Under the pieces are notes generated by a model. That model searched no databases and was not told the origin of the DNA. It was given only the letters and a program-made list of their open reading frames with translations. A DNA stretch of 22,223 nucleotides, taken from Patescibacteria group bacterium UBA7522. GTDB lineage: Bacteria; Patescibacteriota; CPR2; UBA1875. Positions 14,970 to 22,035 of the stretch are shown piece by piece (within the stretch, counting starts at the first letter, position 1; every line of letters begins with the position of its first letter). Position numbers and translations under genes: made by a program. The stretch is from the NCBI GenBank assembly GCA_002476865.1, contig DLNA01000031.1, positions 1 to 22,223 of the forward strand, written 5' to 3'.

Positions 14970-15998
14970 GAACTATTAACGGGTAATGAAGTTGTTTTAA
15001 GAGCGGCCCTTAAAGCGGGGGCAAATGCTTTTTTTGGCTATCCGATAACCCCAACAACAGAGATTTTAACCGGTTGGGCAAACGAGGCATCAAAAAATAA
15101 GGATTTGATATTCCTTCAAACCGAAGATGAGCCCGCTGCCGGTTTTGGGGTTTTGGGCGCTGCTCTTGGTGGTAAAAAATCTTGGACAGCAACCGCTGCA
15201 GCTGGTCATCTTCTTCTTCAAGATGCTGTTGTGGCCGCAGAGGCGATGCGCATTCCATTTGTCGCTTATATTGGACAAAGAGGTGGACCCTCAACCGGAA
15301 CAGTGATTTATTCTCAACAAGAGCTCTCGATTGCTAGGGATGGTGGTAACGGGGAGGGCCTTAGAATAGTTCTCGGTCCGTCAAATCTTCAAGAGCTCTA
15401 CGACTTAACAATTTTGGCTTTTGACTTGGCTTGGCGTTATCACTTGCCGGTTTTTATCTTGGGCGACGGATATCTTTCAAAGATGACTGGAGAGGTTGAT
15501 CTTTCGGCCAAGGCAAGGGTAGTAAAGGCCGACCCAATCGTTCAAAACGGAAAAAGAGTAATGAATCTACGTAATTGTTATTCTTTGGAAGAAGAGATTG
15601 CTAGGGTTTTGCATAGAGAGCTAAAGGATTATGGCAGTATCGCTAAAGAGGTCGAAAAATCCGAGGTCTATAAATGTACTGATGCCAAGATAGTTGTTTT
15701 TGCATGGGGAAGTGTTGCAAGTGCGACCAAAGAGGCAGTTAAAAAAATAAGAAAAGATGGTCATGCGGTTGGGCTTTTTAGGCCTATCACCTTAAAGCCG
15801 TTTGGCGCAACAAGAGCCAAGCAGTCCGTAAGGAATGCAAAAAAAATCTTAATAGTAGAGTCGGCATTTGGTAAGTTTGGTCGTTTGGTAACGGAAGCTC
15901 TTTTTGGGATATCCGATATTGAAGTTGAGCGCCTTTACAAGCCAGCCGAAGGCATCACGCCCGAAGAGATAGAAGATAAAATTAGGAAAATGCTATGA
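14967..15998 (+). CDS. 2-oxoacid:ferredoxin oxidoreductase, alpha subunit
   Basis: About 343 residues if begun at ATA 14967. It carries the 2-oxoacid oxidoreductase alpha signatures: LLTGNEVVLRAALKAGANAFFGYPITP at the N-terminus (residues 3-29), an EDEPAA segment, GQRGGPSTG, and a C-terminal transketolase-like domain ending RLYKPAEGITPEEIE. With beta, gamma and a ferredoxin it would oxidise a 2-oxoacid to acyl-CoA, CO2 and reduced ferredoxin. Motifs resemble the 2-oxoisovalerate/2-oxoglutarate type more than classic PorA; context suggests pyruvate, so substrate is open. The family's TSGPG loop reads TAAAG. A TTG at 15105 would remove the GYPITP motif and is rejected. The stop overlaps the beta start by 4 bases (ATGA). 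Confidence 0.9.
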   Translation: MELLTGNEVVLRAALKAGANAFFGYPITPTTEILTGWANEASKNKDLIFLQTEDEPAAGFGVLGAALGGKKSWTATAAAGHLLLQDAVVAAEAMRIPFVAYIGQRGGPSTGTVIYSQQELSIARDGGNGEGLRIVLGPSNLQELYDLTILAFDLAWRYHLPVFILGDGYLSKMTGEVDLSAKARVVKADPIVQNGKRVMNLRNCYSLEEEIARVLHRELKDYGSIAKEVEKSEVYKCTDAKIVVFAWGSVASATKEAVKKIRKDGHAVGLFRPITLKPFGATRAKQSVRNAKKILIVESAFGKFGRLVTEALFGISDIEVERLYKPAEGITPEEIEDKIRKML

Positions 15999-16717
15999 GT
16001 CAGCCAAGATTACCGAAGTGTGTAAATAAGATGTCTAAGCCATCAAATTTTTGTCCGGGCTGTGGTCATTCTTTAACTTTAAAAAATTTAGGATTTGTAA
16101 TTGATGATCTTAGGATATCTTCATCAACTATTTTCGCGACCGATATTGGTTGCTCTTTATTGGCCTGGGATTATTTTGATATTGATACGGTTCAATCACA
16201 TCATGGTAGGGCAGCATCTATTGCGGTTGGTCTCAAAAGAGCCCTACCAAAAACAACGGTAATTTCTTATATGGGCGACGGGGGCGGATATTCAATAGGG
16301 CTTAACCATTTGGTTGGAGCGGCCAGGAGAAATGAAGCGATCACCGTAATTTTAGTTAATAACACGCTTTATGCTATGACTGGTGGGCAGATGGCGCCCA
16401 CAACCTATAAGGGGGAGTCGACTTCGTCAACCCCAGAGGGCTCATTCGCTAAGGAGGATCCTTTTTTGGGGCCAGAGTTTTTAGCGCCAATCTGTCACAA
16501 GGAGGCATTTTTAGCCAGAACCTCTGTAGATAATCCAATACAGATTAAAAAATATATAAAGAAAGCAATACAAAATCAAAAAAACGGAAACTTTTCTCTT
16601 GTAGAGGTGCTATCTTATTGTCCAACAAACTGGAAAACCGATGCTAAAAGGACGATTAATTTTTTTGATTATCTTAAAGGCTTTTATAAAACGGGGGTAA
16701 TAAAAGGTGAACAGTAA
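15995..16717 (+). CDS. 2-oxoacid:ferredoxin oxidoreductase, beta subunit (thiamine diphosphate binding)
   Basis: A 240-residue subunit that binds thiamine diphosphate and one [4Fe-4S] cluster. Cluster ligands appear in CPGCGH near residue 25 and the late CPTNW (usually CPTGW); DIGCS is also kept. The thiamine-diphosphate/Mg2+ motif is GDGGGYSIGLNHLVGAARRN...VNNTLYAMTGGQMAPT. It is somewhat shorter than the 270-300 residues usual in the family. The ATG at 15995 overlaps the alpha stop, and the gamma gene begins before its own stop, which is typical of coupled synthesis of subunits. Together with alpha it forms the catalytic core. Confidence 0.94.
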   Translation: MSQPRLPKCVNKMSKPSNFCPGCGHSLTLKNLGFVIDDLRISSSTIFATDIGCSLLAWDYFDIDTVQSHHGRAASIAVGLKRALPKTTVISYMGDGGGYSIGLNHLVGAARRNEAITVILVNNTLYAMTGGQMAPTTYKGESTSSTPEGSFAKEDPFLGPEFLAPICHKEAFLARTSVDNPIQIKKYIKKAIQNQKNGNFSLVEVLSYCPTNWKTDAKRTINFFDYLKGFYKTGVIKGEQ

Positions 16718-17270
16718 GATTTTAATTGCTGGTGAGGGCGGTCAGGGCGTTCAAACTATCGCCAAGATTTTAATAAAGGCCGCTTATGATTCGGGCAAAA
16801 AGGTTGGATATTTGCCGAATTTTGGAGTCGAGCAACGCGGAGGTGTTTCGCTGGCCTACATCCAAATATCTGATTCTGAAATTGTCTTTCCCAAATTTGA
16901 TAAGGCGGATTTTGCCATTATTTTAGCGCGTAGAGCAGTTAAGCGAATTGAAAAAAATATAACACAAAAAACTAAAATAATGTTTGATAATAGTATTTTA
17001 AAGGAATCGGAACTTTCTGATTTTAGGGTTGAGAAAATTGCGATTCCGGCTTCAAGAATGGCAAAAGAGAAACTAATCCCACGAGTTTTTAATACGATTA
17101 TTCTGGGTGCTTTGGCCGAAGAGCTGGGTTTTATCAATGAGAAAGATTTAAAAAAATCGCTGCTTGATCATATCGCACCCAAAATAAAAGAAAGGCACGA
17201 AATAAAACACTTTAATTTAGCTGGTCTTGATCTTGGAAGAAAGACAATAAGGGATATAAGCGGGAGGTAG
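16707..17270 (+). CDS. 2-oxoacid:ferredoxin oxidoreductase, gamma subunit
   Basis: A 187-residue gamma subunit, which in this enzyme family helps bind coenzyme A. Visible landmarks are the N-terminal GEGGQGV, LPNFGVEQRGGVSLAYIQIS, and FNTIILGALAEELGF, all typical of the family. The start is GTG at 16707, overlapping the beta stop by 11 bases, with GGGGG about 10 bases upstream. It is full length and precedes the ferredoxin-like delta subunit. Confidence 0.93.
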   Translation: MNSKILIAGEGGQGVQTIAKILIKAAYDSGKKVGYLPNFGVEQRGGVSLAYIQISDSEIVFPKFDKADFAIILARRAVKRIEKNITQKTKIMFDNSILKESELSDFRVEKIAIPASRMAKEKLIPRVFNTIILGALAEELGFINEKDLKKSLLDHIAPKIKERHEIKHFNLAGLDLGRKTIRDISGR

Positions 17271-17278
17271 CAAAAAAT

Positions 17279-17536
17279 ATGCCAGATAAAAATTTTAAAG
17301 AAATATCATATCAAAAAAAGGGATTAACTTGGACCACTTATCCTGATATTTGTAAGTCGTGTGGTCTTTGTATTGAAAAGTGTCCGGTTAAATGCCTTTC
17401 TTTTGATGAAGAAAATATAGAATATTTGGGCTTACCAGCAATTAAGTGTGATATAGAAAAATGTATAGCTTGCGGTACCTGTGAATTGTCCTGCCCAGAC
17501 GCTGCAATAAGAGTTGATGGCAAAAAAACAACTTAA
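17279..17536 (+). CDS. Ferredoxin-like delta subunit, two [4Fe-4S] clusters
   Basis: An 85-residue protein with two CxxCxxCxxxCP motifs: Cys25-28-31-35 and Cys62-65-68-72. This is the pattern of an 8Fe ferredoxin or the delta subunit of 2-oxoacid oxidoreductases; it would pass electrons from the beta-subunit cluster to free ferredoxin. Two extra cysteines (39 and 57) are present. It starts 8 bases after gamma with GGGAGG (17262-17267) as ribosome site and completes the four-subunit set. No hydrogenase or other electron acceptor gene is nearby. Confidence 0.93.
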   Translation: MPDKNFKEISYQKKGLTWTTYPDICKSCGLCIEKCPVKCLSFDEENIEYLGLPAIKCDIEKCIACGTCELSCPDAAIRVDGKKTT

Positions 17537-17573
17537 CGAGTCCTTTCAAATAAACTAAGATAGGATTAATTTT

Positions 17574-19709
17574 ATGTTGGATTTATTAAAAGATTTAAAC
17601 AAAGAACAGAAAGAAGTGGTCACCTCTACCGAGGGTCCGGTTTTGGTTTTGGCCGGAGCCGGTTCGGGCAAAACCAAGGCATTAACTCATAGGATTGCTT
17701 ATCTGGTTGCCGAAAAAAATGTTAAGCCAGAAAATATTTTAGCAATTACTTTTACCAACAAAGCCGCCAACGAAATGAAGTCCCGCGTCGATATTCTAAT
17801 TAGAAATTCGAAACTAAAAATTAGAAGTTCGGTTAGTATGGGCACCTTTCATTCGATATGCGCTCGAATTTTGCGCAGAGAGGCCCAAATACTTGGATAT
17901 TCAAGAAATTTTGTTATTTATGACGAGGATGATGCGATAAAAGTTATAAAAAAAGTAATGATGCAGATGGGTCTATCTGACAAAAAAATTTCTCCCAAAG
18001 CCGTAAAAAATTTAATATCTAGCGCTAAAAATGAATTAATTGGACCGGTAGAATACGCTGATTATGCCGAAAGCTTTAAAGAGCAGGGTATCGTTGATGT
18101 TTATAAATTATACCAAAAAGAATTAAAGGAAAATGAAGCGATGGATTTTGATGATCTTTTGATGAATGTAGTTTTAATTTTTAAAAATAATAAGAACACT
18201 TTAGAGAAATATCAAAAAACTTGGCAGTATATTTTGATAGACGAATATCAGGATACCAATCACGCCCAATATATGTTTGCAAAACTCCTCTCGGAATCGC
18301 ACGGCAATATCTGTGTTGTCGGAGACGATTGGCAGTCGATTTACTCATGGCGTGGTGCTAATTTTCAAAATATTTTGGATTTTGAAAAAGATTGGCCAAA
18401 TGCTAAGGTTTTCCGTTTGGAAAGAAATTATAGATCAACAAAGGCAATTATTTTAGCGGCCCAAAAGGTTATCGAAAGAAACAGCAATCGTTCCCAAAAA
18501 GAGCTTTGGACTAAAAATATTGATGGCAAGCCAATAGAGATTTACGAGGCCACAAATGAAGAGGATGAGGCCAGATACATAATCGATACGGTAGAATCTT
18601 TAACAGCCGAGGGATATAAATTTTCAGAGATGGGGGTTTTTTATAGAACAAACGCTCAATCCAGGGCTCTTGAAGAGGCGCTTTTAAAAAGACGATTGCC
18701 CTATAAGATAGTGGGCGGAGTTAGATTTTACGAGAGAAAAGAGATTAAGGATGCGATTTCTTGGTTAAAGGTTGCTAGCGGCGCAAATGATTGGATATCT
18801 TTTGAGCGCTCGCTGTCCTCGCCTCCTAGTGGTATTGGAAAGCTAGGCATTTTAAAAATAAGAGAATTTGCCGAAAAAAATGGTCTAAAAATTCACACCT
18901 TATTTAAAACGGACCTTTCCGGAGGATTGAGTAACAGAATTGTTCAGTCGCTGAGTGATTATTTTGGAAAAATCAAAAAAATCCAAATAGCTGCTGATGA
19001 ATCTGTCTCTCGGGCTGTTGAGGTTGCAATAAAAAAATCGGGTTTGATCGAATATCTAAATGATGGTAGCTTTGAAAATGATGAAAGAATTGAGAACTTA
19101 AAGGAGCTTCTTTCTGTTGTCAAAGAGGTAGAGGTTTCAAAAGGTGAGCTTACTTTAAATGAATTTTTAGAAGAGATTGCACTCATCTCGGATATCGATA
19201 GTTATAATGAGTCAGACGATGGTGTAACCTTAATGACGCTGCACACCTCAAAGGGGTTGGAGTATCGAATTGTTTTTATTGTTGGGCTCGAAGAAAATAT
19301 CTTTCCACACTCAAGATCACTTTTTGAGCCAGCCGAAATGGAAGAAGAGCGGCGACTTTTTTATGTCGGAATGACGCGAGCAAAAGAGCTGCTTTATCTA
19401 ATTCATGCTAGCAGGCGTCTTTATTTTGGTGGTATTCAAATAAATCAACCGTCAAGATTTTTGGCCGAGTTACCTTCGGATTTGATAAACTTTGTCAATA
19501 AAACCGAAACAACACAAAACCTAGAGTCCGAATCTGGGCAAGAGGAGGCGCTTTCGGTCAATATTTTTAAGCCGGGCGATATTGTTGAACATGAATTTTT
19601 CGGAAAAGGGAAAGTGATAGGTATTGTAGATGACGAGATTACGGCCGACTTTAATGTTTACGGCAAAAAAACGGTCTCTATTGAATACGCCCCGATAAGA
19701 AAGGTTTAA
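17574..19709 (+). CDS. pcrA: UvrD/PcrA-type superfamily 1 DNA helicase
   Basis: A 711-residue 3'-5' helicase acting in repair and replication restart. Motifs: Q motif LNKEQKEVV, Walker A AGAGSGKT (27-34), Ia FTNKAANEMKSRV, Walker B DEYQDT (223-228), III GDDWQSIYSWRGA, IV RNYRST, V TLHTSKGLEYRIVF, VI RRLFYVGMTRAK. The C-terminal 45 residues (GDIVEHEFFGKGKVIGI...YAPIRKV) form the PcrA/UvrD Tudor-like domain. Motif III usually reads GDxDQS; here Trp253 replaces the second Asp. DEYQDT instead of DEFQDT is a common variation. ATG at 17574 follows AGGA with 8-base spacing. It is unrelated to the metabolic genes before it, and its 37-base gap shows no clear terminator. Confidence 0.95.
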   Translation: MLDLLKDLNKEQKEVVTSTEGPVLVLAGAGSGKTKALTHRIAYLVAEKNVKPENILAITFTNKAANEMKSRVDILIRNSKLKIRSSVSMGTFHSICARILRREAQILGYSRNFVIYDEDDAIKVIKKVMMQMGLSDKKISPKAVKNLISSAKNELIGPVEYADYAESFKEQGIVDVYKLYQKELKENEAMDFDDLLMNVVLIFKNNKNTLEKYQKTWQYILIDEYQDTNHAQYMFAKLLSESHGNICVVGDDWQSIYSWRGANFQNILDFEKDWPNAKVFRLERNYRSTKAIILAAQKVIERNSNRSQKELWTKNIDGKPIEIYEATNEEDEARYIIDTVESLTAEGYKFSEMGVFYRTNAQSRALEEALLKRRLPYKIVGGVRFYERKEIKDAISWLKVASGANDWISFERSLSSPPSGIGKLGILKIREFAEKNGLKIHTLFKTDLSGGLSNRIVQSLSDYFGKIKKIQIAADESVSRAVEVAIKKSGLIEYLNDGSFENDERIENLKELLSVVKEVEVSKGELTLNEFLEEIALISDIDSYNESDDGVTLMTLHTSKGLEYRIVFIVGLEENIFPHSRSLFEPAEMEEERRLFYVGMTRAKELLYLIHASRRLYFGGIQINQPSRFLAELPSDLINFVNKTETTQNLESESGQEEALSVNIFKPGDIVEHEFFGKGKVIGIVDDEITADFNVYGKKTVSIEYAPIRKV

Positions 19710-19710
19710 T

Positions 19711-19738
19711 TTGACAGCTTGACCCCGACTGTTACAAT
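19711..19738 (+). promoter_or_regulatory. Sigma70-type promoter for the YabE-like gene
   Basis: A perfect TTGACA (19711-19716), 16-base spacer, and TACAAT (19733-19738, 5 of 6). It begins just after the helicase stop and would start RNA about 15-17 bases before the GTG at 19762. This is the best promoter match in the window. Confidence 0.6.
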
Positions 19739-19761
19739 TATAGGGCCTGATAGGGTTTATA

Positions 19762-20925
19762 GTGTCTAATAATCTGAAAAATAAAATCGTTAATTTAGCT
19801 AAAGCAAACTGGTTTTTTGTGTTTGCTTTATTTTTAATCCTCTTATTTTTATGGGGCTACAAATCAGTAAAAGGTGATTTTGATTCTAGGGTCAAAGAAA
19901 GCAGAATCAAAATTTATATTGGTGATGACGTTTTAAGTATTAAAACTAGCCAGCCAACGTTAATAGAGGCCCTAACTGAAGGTGGAATAAAAATCTACGA
20001 AGAGGATGCATTGTCTTTGCCGAGAGACATTAGTTTGACTGGTGTAGATTATAGCGTTAGGGTTGAAAGATCAGTGCCAATCGTTATTAATAACGATGGC
20101 AAAAAGATTTTCGCTAGATCTGTTTATAAAAATCCCAAAGAAGTATTAAATCAAAACAATATTAAATATTGGCCGGAAGACATAATCAAAACCGAGTTAA
20201 TTTTAAATCCAGTATATTATAGCGGTGCCGGTAGGTTGATCTCTATTGAAAGGGCACCGGTTTATTATATTAATGTAGACAGAAAAAAAATAGAGATTCG
20301 TGATTGGGATGGTGAGGTTGGCAATATTATTAAAAAGGCGGGGGTTGCTTTAAATCCGAATGATATAGTTCATCCCAACAAGGACGCTAAGTTGACCAAT
20401 GGCGCAGAAATTAATATTACACGAATTAATTACGCCGAGATCGTTGAGAAGAAATCCATTTCATATCAAACAACATATCAGGGGTCTACCTCTATCCCTT
20501 TAGGTCAAGAGAGGGTTCGAATATCGGGCGTAACTGGTGAGAAAAAATTAACCTATCGTGTAACTTACAAAGATGGAAAAGAGGTTTCCAGGATTCTTAT
20601 TGGTGACGCTGTGACAAGACCCAAAAGAGACGCAATCATTTTAAGAGGATCAGTGACGGGAAAGTGTAAATGGGGTCAGATTTACGAAAAAAGAGATGGA
20701 CCCTACACAACTGCTTTTCATTATGCGTTGAGCAACAGGAGTTATATTGGAAGATATATTTTGGTAACCAATCTATCAAATAGAAAAAGCGTTAAAGTTA
20801 GGGTTGTGGATGCTGGACCAACAAATGGACTGCTAGATCTTTCAACAACCGCAATAAAAGAAATCGGCGGTTTGAATTCTATCTATGTGAGTGGTTATTT
20901 TAATGTTTCTGTTCAGCTTTTATAG
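19762..20925 (+). CDS. YabE-like cell-wall protein: DUF348 repeats, G5 domain and RlpA-like domain
   Basis: A 387-residue exported or anchored protein. A hydrophobic segment (about 17-33) follows a short basic N-terminus. Then come about three DUF348 modules (roughly 46-105, 105-172, 173-227), the first with SIKTSQPTLIEALTEGGI, a G5 domain (about 228-302) and a C-terminal double-psi beta-barrel like RlpA (about 303-387; LVTNLSNRKSVKVRVVDAGP...LDLS). In Firmicutes YabE and resuscitation-promoting-factor relatives, these modules belong to peptidoglycan-remodelling proteins, so a wall role is inferred; whether the barrel is a lytic transglycosylase is not established. Start GTG at 19762 with AGGG 6 bases upstream and a strong promoter. 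Confidence 0.87.
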   Translation: MSNNLKNKIVNLAKANWFFVFALFLILLFLWGYKSVKGDFDSRVKESRIKIYIGDDVLSIKTSQPTLIEALTEGGIKIYEEDALSLPRDISLTGVDYSVRVERSVPIVINNDGKKIFARSVYKNPKEVLNQNNIKYWPEDIIKTELILNPVYYSGAGRLISIERAPVYYINVDRKKIEIRDWDGEVGNIIKKAGVALNPNDIVHPNKDAKLTNGAEINITRINYAEIVEKKSISYQTTYQGSTSIPLGQERVRISGVTGEKKLTYRVTYKDGKEVSRILIGDAVTRPKRDAIILRGSVTGKCKWGQIYEKRDGPYTTAFHYALSNRSYIGRYILVTNLSNRKSVKVRVVDAGPTNGLLDLSTTAIKEIGGLNSIYVSGYFNVSVQLL

Positions 20926-21045
20926 AAGGTTTAAGCTCACAATAATATGTTTTTTTACTTACTGCCATAATGCGGTTTGTAGCAGTGCTCCGTGCAGTTT
21001 AGGGAGGTGGTTATTTTATTGGTTGAGTTGGTATTGCTGTGAATA

Positions 21046-21074
21046 GTTACAACCAGAGTAATTTAAGTTATAAT
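21046..21074 (+). promoter_or_regulatory. Possible promoter immediately before a terminator
   Basis: GTTACA (21046-21051), 17-base spacer, perfect TATAAT (21069-21074). RNA begun near 21081 would run directly into the hairpin at 21087-21117. It may drive ksgA by attenuation or be fortuitous. Confidence 0.3.
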
Positions 21075-21086
21075 TATGAAGGATTT

Positions 21087-21117
21087 AAAGGGGTGAGGCC
21101 CCTTTATTATTTTTTTT
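21087..21117 (+). terminator. Rho-independent terminator upstream of ksgA
   Basis: AAAGGGG (21087-21093), loop TGAGG, CCCCTTT (21099-21105): a perfect 7-base-pair stem followed by ATTA and an eight-T run (21110-21117). It would end transcripts from the YabE-like gene and is the only convincing intrinsic terminator in the window. Confidence 0.78.
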
Positions 21118-21184
21118 GGAATTGACTCTAAATTAATCCCTAATCGAAATCATTAAATGAAAATTAATAACTGGTAGATGAAAA

Positions 21185-22012
21185 ATGAATGTTGGTGAAA
21201 TAAGAAAAATAAAACAACTTCTTGAAATGTATGGCGCTAGGCCCAACACGGACTTGGGTCAGCATTTTTTGGTTGAAGAAAAATATCTTGACCAGATTAT
21301 TGAAGCGGCCCAGCCCCTTGATGATAAAACCGTTTTAGAGATTGGACCTGGGCTTGGCGTTTTAACAAGGCGACTCTCGAAAGAGGCAAAAGAGGTTTAT
21401 GCTATTGAAGTTGACGGTAGGATGGTTTCCATTCTTAAAACGGTTTGCCTTAAGTGTACAAATCTTATTGTCAAAGAGATGGATGTTCGAAATTTTGATC
21501 CGAGCCCCTTGGGTAACTACAAGATTGTGGCAAATATTCCTTATTATCTAACGTCACATATTATCCGAAAATTTTTAGAAGAAAAAAACAAGCCCGAAGA
21601 GCTGATTATTTTAGTTCAAAAAGAGGTCGCCGAAAGAATTTGTGCCAAACCAAACAAAATGAGTATGCTTTCTGTGTCGGTACAGTTTTATGGATCCCCT
21701 CAATTAGTTGGTGTGGTGCCAAGAGAGGCCTTTTATCCAACCCCTCAAGTTAATTCGGCAATTGTAAAAATTAAAACCTATGCCACACCACTTTTTTCAG
21801 ACGTTAATCCTGATAAATTCTTTAGATTGGTTAAGGCAGGATTTGGCGAAAAAAGAAAGCAGCTTGTTAACTCATTGTCCTCTATGGGTTTTGACAAAGA
21901 AGATCTCGAGGTGTTATTAAAAAAAGCCGGTGTCGATTCGACTAGGCGCGCAGAAACATTAAGTTTGGCCGAATGGCGGTTAATTTATAAAAATTTTTAT
22001 CCGGGTTCATAA
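21185..22012 (+). CDS. ksgA: 16S rRNA (adenine-1518/1519-N6) dimethyltransferase
   Basis: A 275-residue KsgA/RsmA that dimethylates two adjacent adenines in the 3' terminal helix of 16S rRNA using S-adenosylmethionine, late in small-subunit assembly. Seen: LGQHFLVEEKYLDQI at the N-terminus, SAM-binding EIGPGLGVLTRRL (52-64), acidic Glu75 after motif I, Asp100, the catalytic NIPYY (117-121), and the C-terminal helical domain with GFGEKRKQLVNSL and SLAEW. Length is standard. ATG at 21185 matches the family start, though the upstream ribosome site is poor. The gene follows a terminator, so it probably starts a new transcription unit with the acylphosphatase. Confidence 0.95.
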   Translation: MNVGEIRKIKQLLEMYGARPNTDLGQHFLVEEKYLDQIIEAAQPLDDKTVLEIGPGLGVLTRRLSKEAKEVYAIEVDGRMVSILKTVCLKCTNLIVKEMDVRNFDPSPLGNYKIVANIPYYLTSHIIRKFLEEKNKPEELIILVQKEVAERICAKPNKMSMLSVSVQFYGSPQLVGVVPREAFYPTPQVNSAIVKIKTYATPLFSDVNPDKFFRLVKAGFGEKRKQLVNSLSSMGFDKEDLEVLLKKAGVDSTRRAETLSLAEWRLIYKNFYPGS

Positions 22013-22035
22013 AATTAAAAATCAGGAAATAAAAA

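Larger units (their letters stand above)
20926..21184 (+). other. Intergenic region between the YabE-like gene and ksgA
   Basis: The largest gap (259 bases). It contains a clear terminator (21087-21117) and a possible promoter just before it. No tRNA or recognisable riboswitch was seen. A purine-rich AGGGAGG (21001-21007) is followed by a tiny hydrophobic reading frame ending at 21042 that I do not accept as a gene. TTGACT at 21122-21127 after the terminator lacks a convincing -10 box. Confidence 0.5.

Noticed and set aside
15105..15107. TTG as start of the oxidoreductase alpha gene
   Set aside because: It would drop GYPITP and about 46 residues that match the family.
21007..21042. Eleven-codon hydrophobic leader peptide after AGGGAGG
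   Set aside because: The GTG overlaps the ribosome site and the inner TTG gives only seven codons; no link to the downstream hairpin is visible.
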